Positions 50,117 through 62,355 of a DNA stretch of 64,000 nucleotides are shown in pieces. The position numbers were made by a program, and so were the translations under genes. The stretch is taken from assembly GCF_958298935.1 (NCBI RefSeq), contig NC_084922.1, positions 45,915,958 through 45,979,957 on the forward strand, read 5' to 3'. The notes under the pieces are model-generated. The model worked only from the letters and a program-made list of their open reading frames with translations, was not told the origin of the DNA and did no database searches. This DNA comes from Phragmites australis (taxonomy: Eukaryota; Streptophyta; Magnoliopsida; Poales; Poaceae). Numbering within the stretch: the first letter of the stretch is position 1; each line of letters opens with the position of its first letter.

Positions 50117-50841
50117 GACACAAACACATATACATTCATTTGATACCGTATAGAAGGGAGAGAAGAGTATATTTAAACCCAATAATTCCAACTCCTTAAT
50201 TACTAGAATTATACGATACATTACACGAGCCATACTTAATAAATAAAATATTATCACTGATGTGCCACTCAAATGGTAGTCTATTACATATATTAAAGGA
50301 CCAATAATCAGAGTAATTTTAGGATACATATATGTATACGTATATGTACATATATATTCATACGTGTATGTATATGATTGTATATATGTGCATACATATA
50401 TGTACTTATATATATACGTACACATATTTTTTTTCGAAATTCCAAAAAAATAGTGAAAGGAATACTAGTTATATTGATAAAATCAATTGAAATAATCTAA
50501 AATGCAAAGGAAAATATCTAAAACTCAAAAAAAATATAAAACAAATTTAGTTAGGTTCGTATTCCTATCATCTACATGTTAAAATTACGTGTATCCATAA
50601 AAATATCATTGTGTTCGTCATAATTAAATGAATGAATTAAATATTAATAAAATCATAAATAAATATTGAGATGTCCAAAAATAATAAATTTATTTTTTTA
50701 ATCTTTTTTATCATACTTTGTAAAAAAAAATAGACATGGCGTAAGCAAGCCAATCCGCCCTGTTTCCTTTATTGTTCCAAATCTCACAGAATCCGATGCC
50801 ACGGCTGAGCAGTCCTTCCGGCTTAATGAATGGGATGTGAC

Positions 50842-51511
50842 TAGGGCTGGAAACGAGTCGAGCTGAGCCTGGCTTGGCTCGGCTCGTAAAAGCTCGGTGA
50901 AGTGTAGGCTCGGCTCGGTTCGGCTCGGTTTGCGAATCGAGCTAAAATATCGGCTCGGCTCGGCTCGGTTGCTGGCTCGAGCCGGCTCGCGAGCCTTCCA
51001 GACCATCAGGCATCAATGCATGACAGAAGCTCAAAAATACCTCACACGCAAATAGGGAATACACGATAACAATAAACTATTAGATTTATTTATATACATT
51101 CATGCATGAGTCATAAAACACAGCTCAAGCTCACACCAGGTAGTCTCAGACTTGCTGCGGCTTTGCAGTCTTCATCACCACGCCCAGCTATATGCCTATA
51201 TAGCTTTGCATTGCATCCATCATGAGGTCTAGCTATGAATAAGCAGGGCAGTAAATCAATGGAGCAAAAATATGCACACATGCACAGTCTACAACTAAAC
51301 AGACTGATGCTAGAGTGCTAAACTACTGAACCAGGCATACCAACGGTCCATGGCTTGGTTTGGCTCACGAGCGACTTGCGAGCTAGCTCGGCTCGGTTCA
51401 CAAAACGAGCCAACGGTGTGGCTCGGGCTCAGCTCGTTTGGATAACGAACCGAGCCGAGCCTTCATGAGCCCGAGCTAGCTCGTGAGCCGTGAGCTTTTT
51501 GTCCAGCCTTA
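50842..51511. mobile_element. hAT-like MITE, 670 bp, rich in GGCTCG words
   Basis: The left end TAGGGCTGGAAACGAG pairs with the right end, whose reverse complement is TAAGGCTGGACAAAAAGC. Flanking octamers GATGTGAC (50834-50841) and GACGTGAC (51512-51519) match at 7 of 8, a good hAT-type duplication. Subterminal regions are packed with GGCTCGGCTCG-type words on the left and CGAGCCGAGCC-type words on the right. Confidence 0.8.
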
Positions 51512-51529
51512 GACGTGACCCTCAGATGA

Positions 51530-51990
51530 TCCTTTGGACCTGAGGAAGAACAGGAATGGTACGAATTAAATGTCTTTGCTTGATCGGATGCCCTTATCTG
51601 ATGACAGAGATCAAGTGAGACGTGTGTTCACGAATTCAGGGAAGTACACGGCTAAGTCAATGTATCAGTTTATGGTGGGAAGGGGATTTAAAAATGGTAG
51701 AATGATGGATATCTGGTCATCCAAACTACCCTTAAAGATCAAAATTTTCCTTTGGCAGTTGGCACAAGAAAGAATACCTACTACACACCTGCTGAAAAAG
51801 AAAGGATGGGCTAATGGGCGGGTTCTGAGATTTCTAAGCTCTGTGACCAGTTGGAGAATGCTGATCGTATAAATTTTTTTCTCACGTCTAGCCCAGTTTG
51901 TATGGTGTGTTTTCAGAGATGCGGCTGATTGGTCGAGAATGCCGCCAAGCTTAGACGATTTTGTCCTTTCAGTTGAAAAAAGCAGGCCCT
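51530..51990 (+). pseudogene. LINE (non-LTR retrotransposon) fragment, zf-RVT region
   Basis: The frame at 51570-51872 contains YTAKSMYQFMVGRGF, WSSKLPLKIKIFLWQLAQER and HLLKKKGW, the reverse-transcriptase zinc-binding (zf-RVT) domain at the C-terminus of plant LINE ORF2. Past 51830 the same protein continues in other frames (CDQLENADR, then AQFVWCVFRDAADW near 51891-51935), so at least two frameshifts are present. The catalytic reverse transcriptase and endonuclease parts are absent. It is a dead 3' fragment. Confidence 0.8.
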
Positions 51991-53100
51991 TTCCTTTCAG
52001 CTTTCTTGTTGTCGGCCTAATTTTGTCCTTGCTTCCAAGGCCGATCGAGAGTTCCCAATCCGGGCCTTACATCTATTATATTATTATTTAAAAAGAAAAA
52101 TATTTCATCATATTTTATGTGAAGATCATAAATTATCATATTAATTAATATCTAGATCACTTATTGTTATAAACATCTAACGATCTAGATTAAACAAAGA
52201 GCTCATATCAAATATGATTAATAAATAGCTAAATTAAAAAAAACGATGAGTCAATATCAAATATGATTAATAAGTACCTAAATTCGGAATTAAAATTTAT
52301 AAAAAATTAGCAGTTTGATTTTTATACGGTTTTGGAAGCAAAATATCTAAATAATGAGTCCAAATAAAATAAAAATAATAATTAAATTTGGAGTTATAAT
52401 AGAAAAAATAAGGTTTCATATCAAATATAGTATTATAAAAAAAATTAAATTATTATAAAAATTAAATACTTAAATAAAGAGTCTATGTAAAATGAAATTA
52501 ATCAATAGATTAAGAAGCATCATGCAGTTTAAGGTTTGTCACATCAAGTAGGCAACAGACAGACGCAAGGCACAACACGCGTGTAAAGCAAATATATTCT
52601 AATTTTAGTTTGACTGTTTACACCTGACACACGATTTTGACAGCTGATAAAAATGTATATGAATTGAACCAATATATGTATACAATTTGAGTACAAATTT
52701 GGAGCATAAATAATTTTCTTTTTCACTAACATAACTTTTATTTCTTTTTCTAATTTTATGCTTTTTTAACTAAATGGCACAAACCTCATCAAAACTAAAA
52801 AGACTAATTTAAAGATTATCATGACATAATATTACAACGGAGCTAGCTACTCTATTAGCATGTACAACTTGCTAGTTCTACTAATCCAAGCGACAGCCAG
52901 CTGCGTTCTTGTTTCAGTCCTGACACTGTCTTGTTTGTTCCTCGAGGAAGACACCGAGCAACGTAGCCCTCGATGCCGGCGATGCATCCTCTGACACTGC
53001 AAATCTGAACAATAATCATGTCGCTTAGTAGTTAGTACAAACTATCCGATTAACACGAGGTGCCATCTAGCATTGCAGCTGTGACGGTCGAGCCAATGTG
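51991..53100. other. AT-rich spacer and subtilase upstream region
   Basis: Between about 52110 and 52510 a degenerate unit of roughly 45-60 bp containing ATATCAAATATGATTAATAA recurs at least twice, with weaker copies (CATATCAAATATAGTATTA). Nearer the gene, 52925-53100 is shared with the upstream region of the broken subtilase copy. No gene was recognised. Confidence 0.5.
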
Positions 53101-53112
53101 CAGCAGCAGGAG

Positions 53113-53119
53113 TATATAA
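53113..53119 (+). promoter_or_regulatory. TATA box of the intact subtilase
   Basis: TATATAA lies 74-80 bases before the ATG at 53193, in a good position for a core promoter with a short leader. The broken copy has TATAAAA at the corresponding place near 47634. Confidence 0.65.
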
Positions 53120-53192
53120 GGCCCATGCATGTTTGGACAACACCGAACTATCACAACTTGATATTACATAGAACCTTCCCATACCCGTCACC

Positions 53193-55493
53193 ATGGCGCA
53201 TGGTGCGTTGCACGCACGTCCTTCGCTACCATTGCTACTACTACTCGTCCATGCATGCATCCTCCTCTGCTCTCCTTCCCTCGCTCCGGTGGCCGCGGCC
53301 GCTGAGCGGACGTCATACATCGTCCACATGGACAAGTCCGCCATGCCGCCGCACCACTCCGACCACCAGGAATGGTACGCCGCCACCGTCGCGTCTGTAA
53401 AAGACGCTTCGACACATGACCGTGCCGAGCCGCGGCTCCTCTACACTTACGACGAAGCGCTCCACGGCTTCGCGGCGACCCTCACCGAATCCGAGCTTCA
53501 CGAGCTCCGCGGCACGCCGGGTTTCGTCTCGGCCTACCCGGACCACCGCGCCACAACGCGTCATGACACAACGCACTCCATGGAGTTCCTCAATCTCAAC
53601 TCGGTCAACGGACTGTGGCCGGCAGCCAAGTTCGGCGAGGGCGTCATCATCGGCATGATCGACACTGGAGTGTGGCCGGAGAGCGCAAGCTTTAACGACG
53701 ACGGAATGCCCCCCGTTCCGTCCCGCTGGCGCGGCACGTGCGAACCGGGCGTGGAGTTCACCACCTCCATGTGCAACCGGAAGCTTATCGGAGCGCGCTA
53801 CTTCAATAAGGGCTTGGTCGCCGCGAACCCTCACGTCAACATCTCCATGAACTCGACGCGCGACACCGAGGGCCACGGCACGCACACGTCATCGACGGCT
53901 GGGGGCAGCCCCGTGCCCGGCGCGTCCTTCTTTGGGTACGGGTTCGGCACGGCGCGCGGCGCTGCCCCGCGAGCTCACGTCGCCATGTACAAGGTACTCT
54001 GGCCCGAGCCAGGGTACCGGTACGCGTCGGACGTGCTGGCCGGCATGGACGCGGCGATCGCGGACGGCGTCGATATCATATCCATCTCGAGCGGCTTCGA
54101 CGCCGTGCCGTTGTACGAGGACCCCGTGGCGATCGCCGCGTTCGCGGCCATCGAACGCGGGATTCTCGTGTCGGCCTCGGCAGGAAACGAAGGCCCACGG
54201 CTCGGCAGCCTGCACAACGGCATCCCGTGGCTGCTTACCGTTGCGGCCGGCACGGTGGACCGGCAGATCTTTGCCGGCACGGTGTACTATGACGACATGC
54301 TAGGTAGCATCGCCGGCATCACCACGTACCCAGAGAATGCCTGGATAGTGGACACGAGGCTGGTCTACAACGACGCTATATCAGCGTGCGACTCAAAAGC
54401 GGCGTTCGCAAATCTAACGACCACTATGGTTGTGTGCCGTGACACGGGGAATCTGATCGAACAAATCAACACAGTCGCGGAGGCCGGAGTCGTCGCAGCA
54501 ATCTTCATCTCAGGCGATGTGTCTTTCCATGATCCCATGCCACTCCCGGCTGTCATTATCAGCCCAAAAGATGCACCAAGGCTGCTGAGTTACGTCAACT
54601 CCAGCACGCTCCCGACGGGCGCCCTGAAGTTCCAGCAGACGATCCTCGGCACAAGGCCGGCGCCAGTGGTCGCCGAGTACTCCTCTCGAGGGCCGTCTCA
54701 GAGCTACGCCGGCGTGCTCAAGCCGGACATCCTTGCACCAGGGGACAGCATCCTCGCGTCGGTGGCGCCCGTACGTCCTTTTGGGCTGATAGGTCAGACA
54801 CGTCTTGGCAGCAACTTCGTCGTCAAGTCCGGAACGTCGATGGCGTGCCCGCACGCCAGCGGCGTCGCGGCCCTGCTGCGCGCGGCGCACCCCAACTGGA
54901 GCCCGGCCATGATCAAGTCGGCGATGATGACCACGGCGTCCGCCACCGACAACACGTTCCGGCCGATCACGGACGCCGGCTTCGGGAACGCCACCGTCGC
55001 GACCCCTCTGGCCATGGGCTCAGGCCACGTCGACCCCAACGCGGCGATGGACCCGGGGCTGGTGTACGACGCCGGGCCGGGGGACTTCGTCGCGCTCCTC
55101 TGCGCCGCGAACTACACGAACGCCCAGATCATGGCGATCACTAGGTCGTCGACGGCGTACAACTGCTCCTTCTCGTCCAACGACGTGAACTACCCGTCCT
55201 TCGTCGCAATCTTCGGCGCGAACGCCACTTCCGGCGAAATGCGGTTCAGCAGGACGGTGACCAACGTCGGGAAGGGCTCGGGGTTTTACCATGCGTCTTG
55301 GGTGTCGCCGAGCAACGTCGATGTGACCGTGTCCCCGGGGACGCTGGAGTTCAGCAGGGTGGGGCAGACGGCGACGTTCGAGGTTGGAATTAAGCTCACT
55401 GCGCCTACCGGCGGTGAGCCTGCTTTCGGGGCCGTAGCCTGGGCGGATGTGAGTGGCAAATACCGCGTGAGGACTCCCTACGTCGTGCTTTAA
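53193..55493 (+). CDS. Subtilisin-like serine protease (plant subtilase, SBT1-like)
   Basis: An intronless frame of 766 residues, the usual length for secreted plant subtilases. A signal peptide (Leu-rich [15 protein letters not shown], cleavage expected around residue 37) is followed by the I9 prodomain from [12 protein letters not shown] to about 128, which acts as chaperone and inhibitor. The S8 domain has catalytic Asp157 (GMIDTGVW), His228 ([12 protein letters not shown]), oxyanion Asn332 (ASAGNEGP) and Ser549 ([12 protein letters not shown]). A protease-associated insertion lies between His and Ser. A fibronectin-III-like C-terminal domain (from about 660, [13 protein letters not shown]) closes it. 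The product should act in the apoplast on peptides or wall proteins; the substrate is unknown. Lack of introns fits the SBT1 group. A degraded partial paralogue lies 5.4 kb upstream on the same strand, so this is the surviving member of a local tandem duplication. Confidence 0.95.
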   Translation: MAHGALHARPSLPLLLLLVHACILLCSPSLAPVAAAAERTSYIVHMDKSAMPPHHSDHQEWYAATVASVKDASTHDRAEPRLLYTYDEALHGFAATLTESELHELRGTPGFVSAYPDHRATTRHDTTHSMEFLNLNSVNGLWPAAKFGEGVIIGMIDTGVWPESASFNDDGMPPVPSRWRGTCEPGVEFTTSMCNRKLIGARYFNKGLVAANPHVNISMNSTRDTEGHGTHTSSTAGGSPVPGASFFGYGFGTARGAAPRAHVAMYKVLWPEPGYRYASDVLAGMDAAIADGVDIISISSGFDAVPLYEDPVAIAAFAAIERGILVSASAGNEGPRLGSLHNGIPWLLTVAAGTVDRQIFAGTVYYDDMLGSIAGITTYPENAWIVDTRLVYNDAISACDSKAAFANLTTTMVVCRDTGNLIEQINTVAEAGVVAAIFISGDVSFHDPMPLPAVIISPKDAPRLLSYVNSSTLPTGALKFQQTILGTRPAPVVAEYSSRGPSQSYAGVLKPDILAPGDSILASVAPVRPFGLIGQTRLGSNFVVKSGTSMACPHASGVAALLRAAHPNWSPAMIKSAMMTTASATDNTFRPITDAGFGNATVATPLAMGSGHVDPNAAMDPGLVYDAGPGDFVALLCAANYTNAQIMAITRSSTAYNCSFSSNDVNYPSFVAIFGANATSGEMRFSRTVTNVGKGSGFYHASWVSPSNVDVTVSPGTLEFSRVGQTATFEVGIKLTAPTGGEPAFGAVAWADVSGKYRVRTPYVVL

Positions 55494-56220
55494 GTCTTCT
55501 TGTTCAGTACAACGTTCAAGTACTAACGTGTCAACACGCATAAGAACTGTCCGCGCTTGACTATGCGCTTGCCTATGTGTCAACACGAATTGTTTCCGTC
55601 TAATAAAAATCTATAAAATTTAAATAATTTATTTATTTTTACTATTCATCTTCATCCTCGATGAGACTCTTTTTATTAATAAAAATAAAGAAAAAAGTTA
55701 CAAAGAAAATTAATGGATAATCTTTTTTCGAATCCTATTTAAAATCAAACTACGATATCACTTCCAACATATTCATTCAATGACGCTATGACAACTTATC
55801 CATATCTTCATAATGTATGGACACTTACCTAGTGTCCATGGAAATCTCAGTGTTCAATGCCGCAGCATGTTAACTTCCGCAGGAGTGCCGCGAGAATTTG
55901 ACCTGAACAAGCATTTGAAACTCCGTAAGATCTCGTGAAGTTCATTCATTCCAAACAACCCTGTTCCCTGGACATGCAACATTAGAAACATGCCAGATAA
56001 TCGACCAAAAGGAATGACCGCCGATTGTACAAAAGTTCGTACACCTACCCTACTTTGTCTAGTTATCTCCACTTTATGATAGTAATCCAAGAGGTCATGC
56101 AAAAAATCCAAGCATTTGGTATGAGCTATGCCTAATCTTTTTTTTTTCTGTACAAGTTATACTGTACAAAACTTAAGTGTACATTACAAGTTTACAACTC
56201 AATGCTCAGAGCTGAGAGGA
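55494..56220. other. Convergent 3' flanks of the subtilase and DUF639 genes
   Basis: AATAAAAAT near 55600 could serve as the subtilase polyadenylation signal. The remainder up to 56220 is probably the DUF639 3' UTR and flank. No gene or repeat with clear ends was recognised. Confidence 0.5.
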
Positions 56221-59200
56221 TCATGAGCTGCTGATGCCGTTCTTTGAAGTGACATAACTGTCGCCACGTTGCACATCGTCCTTGGGTTCAGCTTGCTCCG
56301 TAGCGTTTGCAGGGAGTGTCTTGGGGCTGGTGCCCTCATAAGGTAACACGACCACAGGGGCAGCATGAATTGACGCCCACCGTTCATTCAAGAAGTTCAT
56401 AAAGGCTCTCACCATTTCCCTCCGGAATTCTAGCTCCCTCGTGAAGAGATCAAATGTAAAGAACGAAAGAACATATTTGAATGGAACCACAAGAAGAACG
56501 GCTGAGGATGCTAGAAGAACAAGCGCAACCTGTGTCGTCACCTGTCATATGATCAACAAATACTCAGGGACGTATATTATCAATACACCCATTAACTGGC
56601 AACTTACCGCAAATGTAAGCACCGACACAATTTATTTTAGCTTACCTCAGGTTGTCCAGCTAAAAAGATTGTGCGGATTTTCAGAAGAGAGACATTCAGG
56701 TTCTGTAGATAATTTTCCACTGAGGCCATTGCCTCTTTAAGAGCTATGATCTTCTGGATTGTGTTTGAAGGCGGTTGATCCCTAATAGTCACTTTGCCGA
56801 AAGATCTACCAAGCCGGCCTTGTTCTTTCAGCCCTTTCAGGGCAAGCATGGTAAGGGCCATCATCATCAAGGTTAATGGAAAAACATAAGAAAGCATGTT
56901 CCTACAAATTAAAACAGACACATAGATGTAAATAAAAATGTGCCCATGCTAGTATAATCTTGCAAGGCATTACATCATAGTTAAAAAAATGACCATATAA
57001 CATGGAAAGACACGATTTGTTCAAAGCAGCGAAAAACATTCTCCATATGCCTAACATAAGAATGTTCGATTAGATTGGAAAAGGATATTTCATTACCTTT
57101 TCGCACAATATAATAGGATGATTAGCAAAGCTAGTGTACAATTGTCATAATATCACACTACATATGGTAAAGCATAGTTTTTTCAGGAATGAAAACGTTG
57201 CAGTGTGTGTTATTAGTCTAGTTTTTTCTTTTCCTATTACCTGTTAGGGGGCAATGGAAAGTGCGAGAAACATCCTGCCAAGAAGAACCTAGGGAACAAT
57301 GTAAAAGGGAGAAATATCTGACCGAGAAGTACCATCTCCCACCATACACACCCTTCCCAAAACACACATGAAACAACCCTTCCCTTTCTTTTGAATTAAT
57401 ATCCGATTCATCAGTGACATCTTTTCTGAATCTATATTTGACTTATCAGAGTGACCAAGCAAAATAACAACATAAAGCAAAGTAACTTGCCTGAAAATAA
57501 CAGTATGAACCAACAGTAGAAAACAGATGGTTGAACGGGGGTTCTCCCAGCATTGCAGTTTCTTGAAATTTTTGGCCATTATTGCAAAAGGAAGCATAAG
57601 CTCCTGATTCAAGTAAAAAAATAAATGTAAGAAATTCTGGTTTAGCATATATTGATATGTGTAAAAACAAGACGTAGCTTGTACGACGCAAAGACAATCT
57701 TTCTAAAATTGAAAATTAATAGGTGTTTCGTCCTATTAATAATCAGCAAATAAATAAGAAAATAGAAACTAAATATATTATTGGAAATAAACTAGGCAAA
57801 CTTGGATTCCACATACATGTGTGATAGGACAACAATGACAAACATATTAGGTATGTCTAAGTAAGAGGCTGATTCAGAGAAATCGTACGGTTTCTGCAAG
57901 CCATGCAACTAGGTGAAAGCCAAATACCTTGAAGAGGTCAATGTTGCTTGGAATACCTTCGATTGTAGCAGCAACTATTGTAGCTTGTGTCCTTTCTACT
58001 ACTTTGCTCTTCTCTTTACAGTCAACCATTGCTATTTCTACAAGATTTTTATCAGCTACAACTAAAGATTTACTCAATATTACACCATGCTTGACAGAAG
58101 AATTTCTCCAAAAGGTGGCTGAGTGGCTAGATGCCCAGCTGGGGGATGTCATCCACTTGCGTAAGTACACACTGCCATCTATGTCAAAAACATGTGCATT
58201 ACCATTAGATGGATCCTCTGAAGATCTATGCCATTGAGGTGACCTGTGATTTGCTGATTTAGGCTTCGTAATCAAAGGCCCACCCCAAAAATTCACTGCT
58301 AGGGTCTGAAGAACAACTTCACCAAATGGTGCATTTGATAAGTAGGAGAACTGCACTAGCTTAGCCGGATCCTCGTATAATCTCCGTATGAATTGCAGAG
58401 ACTGAAACCTTGCAATACTGTTTGCTGCACTGCTAACAGCTCTTTTCTTGCCTTTGTGGGCACCATATACATGATGAATTGCTGGATCATCATCACTTGG
58501 ACCATATTCACGAATGAACCTATACACTGAAATAATTTCACTGATGAAGGCAAGCCATACATCTCGTCTCATCTCCCCACTAAAATCAACAAATTCTAAT
58601 GTCCATTCATCTGACCTGCTAGCAGTTAACGAGTTAGCTTCAGAGTCGAGATCATACTAACCACATTATATTATTACACAACTCCATAAAAAGTGATGTA
58701 AATGGTTAAGATGATTGCTTTCACAGGAAAAATATCAATAAAACTTACTTCAAAAGCTAAGAAATCATGCAAAATTGTACAGAGAAGTAATAAGACAACC
58801 TTCTGGATTGTATGATGATTGTCACTTCAGATTTCATTTGATTGGTCATATGTGTACATGGCAAAGGTAAATATATTTTCCTTAACATACATTTTAGTGA
58901 CTTATGAGCACCAAAAACTAGGCCGGTCAAATAACTAATATGTTGCAAATGTAATGTCTTTATGCATGTAGCAGCAATCACTAGGCACTGACCTTGAGGC
59001 CTAATTTTCTAGTACCAAGCTAGATGTGGACAGAAAATGGAGTATGGACATTCCAGGAGTAGTGATAGATCCATGGGTACTTACATTGAACCCGAAGAAA
59101 CTGATACAGCAGAGTCAAACAGTTTGGATCCAAATGGTCCCACCTTTGCTTTCTCAACCCTTGAATTCTTGTCGGTAAGGTCAAGCCTCATTGGTTTCTT

Positions 59201-61966
59201 GGTACTTGCCAGTCCAATGGCCTGTCAATGTCAATGCAAAGGTGCAGAAGTTGAGGCTCAGTCCTCATGCTCATAAGATCTCAAAGTTGCATCTAGTAGA
59301 GTTGTCAAGCAGGAATAAGGTACCAAACTGCGTCATCAAATAAGTGTTTTTTCTTTACTTGATAAATTGTTTCAAGGAGATCAAGGAGAAAAGCAGCTTC
59401 ACTTACCGAACTAGAATATAGAAAACATACAAGAACAATAACAAAAGGAGTAGGGAAAAATAATGTTGGTTGTAATAAGCCAGCTGCATTACCAAATCAA
59501 AGAGTACAAAATATCACACCAAACAAGTAGATAGTTCAAGTGGGAAGACCTACCTCAAAATATAGAGCCTTGTCTGTCAAGGTAAGGTTTCCAGGCCATG
59601 CGGTATTTTCCTCCCATTTTAGAACAGGCCTTTTTTTACTAGAGGCTATGCATAGGACTTGCTCGTCAGACAAAAAATTATCTCCTGCTTGATGTGTCTG
59701 CCTGCCACGATGAACCCTATACAATTGTATATCATAACACTCAGTTACTAACGAAAAGAGTTGCAATATTTAGCATATACTCAACATGAAACAAAAGAAG
59801 ATGAAATCCCATTACAATCGTATCAAGTGGTAGAGCTGTATGAACCTCCACTGAACATGTCTTGCAAAATTAAAGAAAGTAACAATATTTTGCTACAACG
59901 TTGTTATAACGGAGTTAGTCATAAGCACCAACATCTACCAATCTCTGCATAATCAAGTTTTTCTCTTGCCTGAGTTACAGGTAGAGTTATGGATGGATGT
60001 GAAGAAAAAAACTACATGGTTAAGAGTCTAATCTAAAAATCAAATAAAATTTCTAATTAATAAACTAAAAGCTCAAGTTTTCATATAAATATGCTCGACA
60101 TGCAGAAGCAATCTTACTTCAAAAGTTCGGCAAGATATGTTGTCCACAGATCAAATGAAAGTCCCTTTTCTGCGCCAACAAGGGCCCTATAGAGATGATG
60201 AGCTGTTGAAATGTCCGCAACACCCGCAACAGCAGGAGCAATTCGGACAAAGGCATCTTCTCCAACAAGTCTTCCCTACCATTTTAAAAATATCTAATTT
60301 AGAATCCATTTTTTGTAACTCCAGTAAAGATAGACTCTCCATAATAGTGGACCTCTCCACCTCTACTATGTGTTTTTGGAGCCCTATTCACAGTGCATAC
60401 TTTCGAGAACATAGAGGAATAAGTTTTCACCAGTACAGAATAGTTATCGAGAGAAGAGAGTGGACCATCATCTTCGGTATATGGATCTTCCCAAGCAAGC
60501 ATAGTCACAAAGACAAGCTTTTGAAAGGCAAGCTCCTGTAGACATTTCAAAACAGCAACCAACTTGGTCACATGCAATTAAATTAATACTTTTCAAAGTA
60601 AAACTAGATAACTAAAATTAGTTTAAGTGCAACTAGCATGTAGTAATGCTTTGTTTGGCTGACCCACAAGCCAAGCCTAAAATGACTTTCATTTGCAAAC
60701 TCAGCAGGGGAAACACGGGGCAGATCATCACAGCACAAATGCTGAATCAGTAACTAATTTTACCTTCAAGCTTGGATGGAAGTCAGAATTATCTCTTGAC
60801 AAGTACCGGAAGCAACTATACTCAACCAGGCTTCGAGCATCATTGTGGAGACGTTCAGGAGCAAGTGATTTAAAGATCCTCTGCACCTTTCTCCCCGTCA
60901 ATCCATTCAACCTAACAGAAAATTATATCGTGAATGAAGTTGAAACCAAGGAAAAGATGCTTTGACTTTGGACTATTCAAAAGGTCTAATTTGAACATAA
61001 GATCTCGTAACATGCTAAGTTAATCAATTGGGAATCGATTTCCCGATTACACAATGGGCATTGCAAATGTAAAATGAAACGTAAGATGATAAGATCACCA
61101 CTTGGAAACAGCCTGAGCCAGTTTGATCTATACTATATCTCTGGAACAAAAGTTGCTAGTTGGCAGAGTTACTCCATACTACTGTTTCGTATTCGCCAGA
61201 CAGAACTGCAGGGGCATATCAGAATCTAACAAGTAATTTTAACACCAAACTGGGCCTCGCTATGATTCATACCACATTGACTTCGAGGGATCAGACAAAT
61301 GTCAAACTAATAGAAACTGGGTGAACCGCATTAAATACATAACTAACCCCAATGACCCATGAGTCTGGTAGAGATAGCTCTAGTCACTTAAAAATGAATC
61401 TAGTCACTAATTTAATCGCAGTATCAGCATCGTAGACAAATTAATTCGTAGATACGTTCGCACAGATCACGTTACCCACCTAGCGAACTGCTCGATGGAG
61501 ACGACGGCGTCCAGCGAGAGCCACCCCTGAGCCACCCGCCGCTCCACGGTGATCTCCGGCACCGCGACGAGCGCCTGCTCCTCCACCGCCACCTCCTTCC
61601 GCTGCTTTTTTTTCCTCCCCTCCGGGGGCTCCTCCTTGTGCTGTATCGCTCTCTCCCGCGCCGCGTGCGCCGCGTCGGCGATCGCACCCCTCGCCAGGGA
61701 CATCCACGACCGCACCCGCTGCCGCACCGCATCTGCGACACATCGCACAGCACGTGGTGGCCGTGGAGACCAGCGAGAGAAATCAGGAACCCCCCACCCA
61801 TCTCAAGGGTGCTGGGATCCGGGTACAGGGAAGGGGGCGTACCTGTGTCGACGTCGGGGAGCTTCCACTGGGAGTGGAGTGCGAGGGCCGGCGGGAGGCG
61901 CCGGCGGCGACCGGCGATGCGGCGGCGGGAGAGGGGCAGGAAGCGAGGGGGCTGGAGCTGCAGCAT
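56221..61966 (-). CDS. DUF639 family protein (plant, membrane-associated, function unknown)
   Basis: Eleven exons, 61966-61843, 61732-61480, 60911-60764, 60535-60431, 60275-60118, 59716-59554, 59221-59085, 58615-57928, 57603-57491, 56901-56646 and 56541-56221, give 821 residues. The N-terminus (MLQLQPPRFLPLSRRRIAGRR) is basic and Ser/Leu-rich and could be an organelle transit peptide, which is inference. Conserved DUF639 blocks are FQKLVFVTMLAWEDPY, GEDAFVRIAPAVAGVAD, WPGNLTLTDKALYFE (a GRAM-like segment near 300), FVDFSGEMRRDVW, KLVQFSYLSNAPFGE and LQTLAVNFWGGPLI. The C-terminal 200 residues have hydrophobic spans (ICFLLLVHTVIF; YVFPLTLMMMALTMLAL; VALVLLASSAVLLVVPF) around the very conserved QGRLGRSFGKVTIRDQPPSN. 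The intron after 57491 has a GC donor. The family has no established biochemical role. Confidence 0.92.
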
Positions 61967-62355
61967 GGCGATCGGGTGGGGTTAGTGGTGGGCAGCTGGG
62001 TGACGTGAACCTTCTCTCGATTTCATTGGGCGCTTGGTCCGTTTTTGGGTTTTGCTTTGCTGCAGTTTGGGAAGAAGAGAGAAGGGAGAGGGTGCGTGAT
62101 GGGATGTTTCTAGAGAGAGAGAGAGATGAGATGGGATGGCCCGGTTGTCTTGTAGCGGCCCCGGTGTGCATTATTATCCAGACGAAGGCTAATCCAGCAC
62201 CGGGTTCAGGCTTAGCTAGGCCCAACTAACTACACGCGGCAGTATTGTATTTGGCCCACGTGAACTTTAGAGCCTTGGCCCAGTTCTGAGGCCGGACTTC
62301 TTCGCTTGAGCTGGAAAAATCCGACCGAACACCCTACACCTCAAACGGATATTAT
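61967..62355. other. DUF639 leader and upstream region
   Basis: A GC-moderate 5' flank with a short GA run near 62111-62126. No second gene reads away to the right within the window. Confidence 0.45.

Noticed and set aside
53313..53885. 190-codon antisense frame over the subtilase gene
   Set aside because: Mirror of the high-GC coding strand; no independent evidence of a gene.
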